Notes under the pieces: generated by a model
The model's input: the letters and a program-made list of their open reading frames with translations, nothing else
Databases searched by the model: none
What the model was told of the DNA's origin: nothing
Shown here: positions 62,138 through 64,000 of the stretch, one piece after another
Position numbering within the stretch: position 1 is the first letter of the stretch
Layout of the letters: each line of letters begins with the position of its first letter
Assembly (NCBI GenBank): GCA_963827335.1
Contig: CAWHAP010000018.1
Coordinates: forward strand, 124,001-188,000
Direction of reading: 5' to 3'
DNA from: DASQMT01 sp963827335
GTDB lineage: Bacteria; Actinomycetota; Thermoleophilia; Solirubrobacterales; Solirubrobacteraceae
DNA: 64,000 bases
Made by a program: the position numbers and the translations under genes

Positions 62138-62173
62138 CGGTCGGGTCGCGCGCACCGCTAAGGTCCCGCGCCT

Positions 62174-63313
62174 ATGACCGCCGGAGCGCCCCAGGGTGGC
62201 TTCAACCTGCGCCGCTTCCTGCTCAGCGGCAATGGCTGGCCGTACCTGCTCGTCCCCTTCATCGCGATCGCGATCGTGCTGGAGTTCTCGCACGCCTCGC
62301 CGTCGCTGATCTTCATCACCTCGGCGCTCGGGGTGATCCCCACCGCGGCGCTGATGGGCCGCGCGACGGAGGAGCTGGCCGCCCGTTCGGGCCCCGGCAT
62401 CGGCGGTTTCCTGAACGTCACGTTCGGCAACGCCCCCGAGCTGATCATCGCGTTCTTCGCCCTCAACGAGGGCCTCCAGGAGGTCGTCAAGGCCTCGCTG
62501 ATCGGCTCGATCCTGGGCAACATCCTGCTCGTGATGGGCGCGGCCATGCTCATCGGCGGGCGCAACCGCGAGCGTCAGACCTTCGACCGCACCGCGGCGA
62601 ACGTGACGTCCCTCATGCTCCTGCTGGCCGTCGTGGCGCTGATCATGCCCGCGCTGTTCGAGCTCGTGCAGGGCACCGGCCTGCCGCGCCCGGACGCCGA
62701 GGCCGTGAACTACGACGCCGACGTCGAGCACCTCTCGATCGGCGTCGCGCTCGTGCTGCTGCTCACCTACGGCGCCGGCCTGCTCTTCTCGCTCAAGACC
62801 CACAGGGACCTCTTCAACCCGGAGCACGACGAGGAGGACCACGTCGGCGAGCCGTGGAGCGTGCGCAAGTCGGTGCTGATGCTCGCGGGCGCCGGCGTGG
62901 CGGTCGGCGTGATGTCGGAGATCCTCGTCGGATCGATCACCGAGGCGTCGGAGTCGATCGGCCTGTCGCCGTTCTTCGTCGGCGTGATCGTCGTGGCGAT
63001 CGTCGGCAACGCCGCCGAGCACTGGGTCGCGATCTACTTCGCCGCGCGCGACAAGATGGACCTCGCGGTCAACATCGCGATCGGCTCGGCCGCCCAGATC
63101 GCGCTGTTCGCGGCGCCGGTCCTCGTCCTGCTGTCGCTGTTCGTCGGCGACTTCCCGCTCGCGCTGGTCTTCAACGGCTTCGAGCTGGGCGCGCTCGTCT
63201 TCGCGGTGCTGATCGCGCTCCAGGTCACGCAGGAGGGCGAGTCGACGTGGTTCGAGGGGCTCCAGCTGCTCGCGGTGTACGCGGTGCTGGCCCTCACCTT
63301 CTACTTCGTCTGA
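62174..63313 (+). CDS. Calcium/proton exchanger (CaCA family)
   Basis: A 379-aa cation antiporter of the CAX/ChaA branch with about eleven helices. The paired alpha-repeat signatures are GNAPELIIAFFALNEG (about residues 90-105) and GNAAEHWVAIYFAARDKMD (about 278-296), where the glutamates bind Ca2+. An acidic loop (NPEHDEEDHVGEP) lies between the halves. It exports Ca2+ for protons. TAAGGT ends 9 nt before the ATG. TGATG overlap couples it to the TerC gene. Confidence 0.92.
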   Translation: MTAGAPQGGFNLRRFLLSGNGWPYLLVPFIAIAIVLEFSHASPSLIFITSALGVIPTAALMGRATEELAARSGPGIGGFLNVTFGNAPELIIAFFALNEGLQEVVKASLIGSILGNILLVMGAAMLIGGRNRERQTFDRTAANVTSLMLLLAVVALIMPALFELVQGTGLPRPDAEAVNYDADVEHLSIGVALVLLLTYGAGLLFSLKTHRDLFNPEHDEEDHVGEPWSVRKSVLMLAGAGVAVGVMSEILVGSITEASESIGLSPFFVGVIVVAIVGNAAEHWVAIYFAARDKMDLAVNIAIGSAAQIALFAAPVLVLLSLFVGDFPLALVFNGFELGALVFAVLIALQVTQEGESTWFEGLQLLAVYAVLALTFYFV

Positions 63314-64000
63314 TGGCCGTTCAGTTCGCGTTCCTCTCCGGCCCGGGGCCCTGGGCCGTCCTCGCGGCTGCCACGATCGTCTTCCTCTGGGTCGACCTGC
63401 ACTTCTTCGCGCGCGGCCGCGAGCCGAGCTTCCGCGAGGGCGTGGTCTGGAGCATCGGCTGGCTCGTCGTCTCGCTGCTCGCCGCGGTCGTGGTGTGGGT
63501 CCTCTCCAGCGAGGACGACGCGGTCACCTACACGACCGTCTACTTCATCGAGCGCTCGCTCTCGCTCGACAACCTGTTCGTCTTCATCCTGCTGTTCTCG
63601 TACTTCGGGGTGCCCGAGGAGCGGCGGGCGCGGCTGCTGTTCTGGGGCATCGTCGCGGCGCTCGTGCTGCGCGGCCTGGCCATCCTGGGCGGCGTCGCGC
63701 TGATCGAGCAGTTCCACTTCGTCATCTACGTGCTCGGCGTCCTGCTGCTCGTGCTCGCCTACCGGATCCTGAAGGGCGTCTCCGAGAACGTCGACCCGGA
63801 CAAGAACTTCGTCGTCCGGCTCGTACGGCGCATCTTCCCCGTCACCAGCGAGTACCACGGCAAGCGCTGGTTCGTGCGGCAGGACGGCACGCGCCACGTC
63901 ACGCCGCTGTTCCTGTGCCTCGCGGCGATCGTGGCGGCGGACATCGCGTTCGCCGTCGACTCGATCCCGGCGGCCTTCGCGATCACGCGCGACTCCGTCC
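63313..64000 (+). CDS. TerC-family membrane protein (partial)
   Basis: The first 229 residues of a TerC protein; the gene runs past the window end. Helices with SLSLDNLFVFILLFSYFGVPEERRARLLFWGI (first repeat) and CLAAIVAADIAFAVDSIPAAFAITRD (second repeat) carry the conserved acidic metal-site residues. TerC proteins are implicated in metal efflux, notably manganese loading of exported enzymes. The coupling to a Ca2+/H+ exchanger suggests a divalent-cation homeostasis unit. Confidence 0.92.
   Translation, partial: MAVQFAFLSGPGPWAVLAAATIVFLWVDLHFFARGREPSFREGVVWSIGWLVVSLLAAVVVWVLSSEDDAVTYTTVYFIERSLSLDNLFVFILLFSYFGVPEERRARLLFWGIVAALVLRGLAILGGVALIEQFHFVIYVLGVLLLVLAYRILKGVSENVDPDKNFVVRLVRRIFPVTSEYHGKRWFVRQDGTRHVTPLFLCLAAIVAADIAFAVDSIPAAFAITRDSV

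Overview
The window reads as chromosomal DNA of a very G+C-rich actinobacterium. Gene content fits the Thermoleophilia (Solirubrobacter/Conexibacter-like): a type III glutamine synthetase beside amt-PII-PucR, a complete Mce lipid-import operon carrying its own ATPase, an actinobacterial-type integration host factor, and coding on both strands with start/stop overlaps of only 1-4 bp. The lineage is inferred from gene content; no rRNA or tRNA gene was seen. About 63 genes are supported. There is no prophage, insertion sequence or CRISPR array.

Layout. 1-6 kb (minus strand): patatin-like lipase, small secreted protein, CDGSH Fe-S protein, CpsB/YwqE-type PHP phosphatase, and a PadR-controlled MacB-like ABC exporter pair. 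6-9.5 kb: cobalamin-dependent methionine synthase, then an AbiEi/DUF559 gene bracketed by two large hairpins. 10.5-12.9 kb: a heme-oxygenase-fold oxidase overlapping a GCS2-type carboxylate-amine ligase, plus a tiny gene. 13-18.4 kb: nitrogen module (glnN; amt-PII-pucR). 18.5-24.8 kb: two tandem secreted clan-A glycosidases, a secreted propeller-like protein, an AAC(3)-type acetyltransferase with a 48-bp minisatellite, a gene-free repeat field and a lipoprotein. 24.9-40.1 kb: Mce operon (two YrbE permeases, ATPase, six MCE proteins, MMPL transporter, thioredoxin-fold protein, B3/B4-domain protein), nearly all translationally coupled, ending with a copper-protein gene broken by a one-base frameshift. 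41.5-45 kb: HisC-like aminotransferase, small membrane proteins, VOC protein, mIHF. 45.3-48.7 kb: a serine-palmitoyltransferase-like enzyme, a GNAT-fold acyltransferase and a fatty acid 2-hydroxylase-like protein, together a candidate sphingolipid/ceramide locus. 48.8-53.5 kb: AlkA-like glycosylase, TPP-riboswitch-controlled thiamine-precursor ABC transporter, GNAT, PilZ. 53.5-57.2 kb: MoxR/VWA pair, small membrane protein, DUF2294 protein, Crp-like regulator with a structured leader. 57.2-64 kb: ArsA/Get3-like ATPase group, D-glucuronyl C5-epimerase-like secreted protein, lipoprotein, Ca2+/H+ exchanger and a TerC protein cut by the window end.

Features that stand out: the possible ceramide locus; two tandem 70-bp hairpin units with conserved arms and different but still self-complementary apices; dispersed fragments antisense to the DUF559 gene; a recurrent TAnnnT box 6-10 nt before start codons, implying widespread leaderless transcription; a PII protein lacking Tyr51; and RNA-like switches before the mIHF and Crp genes.
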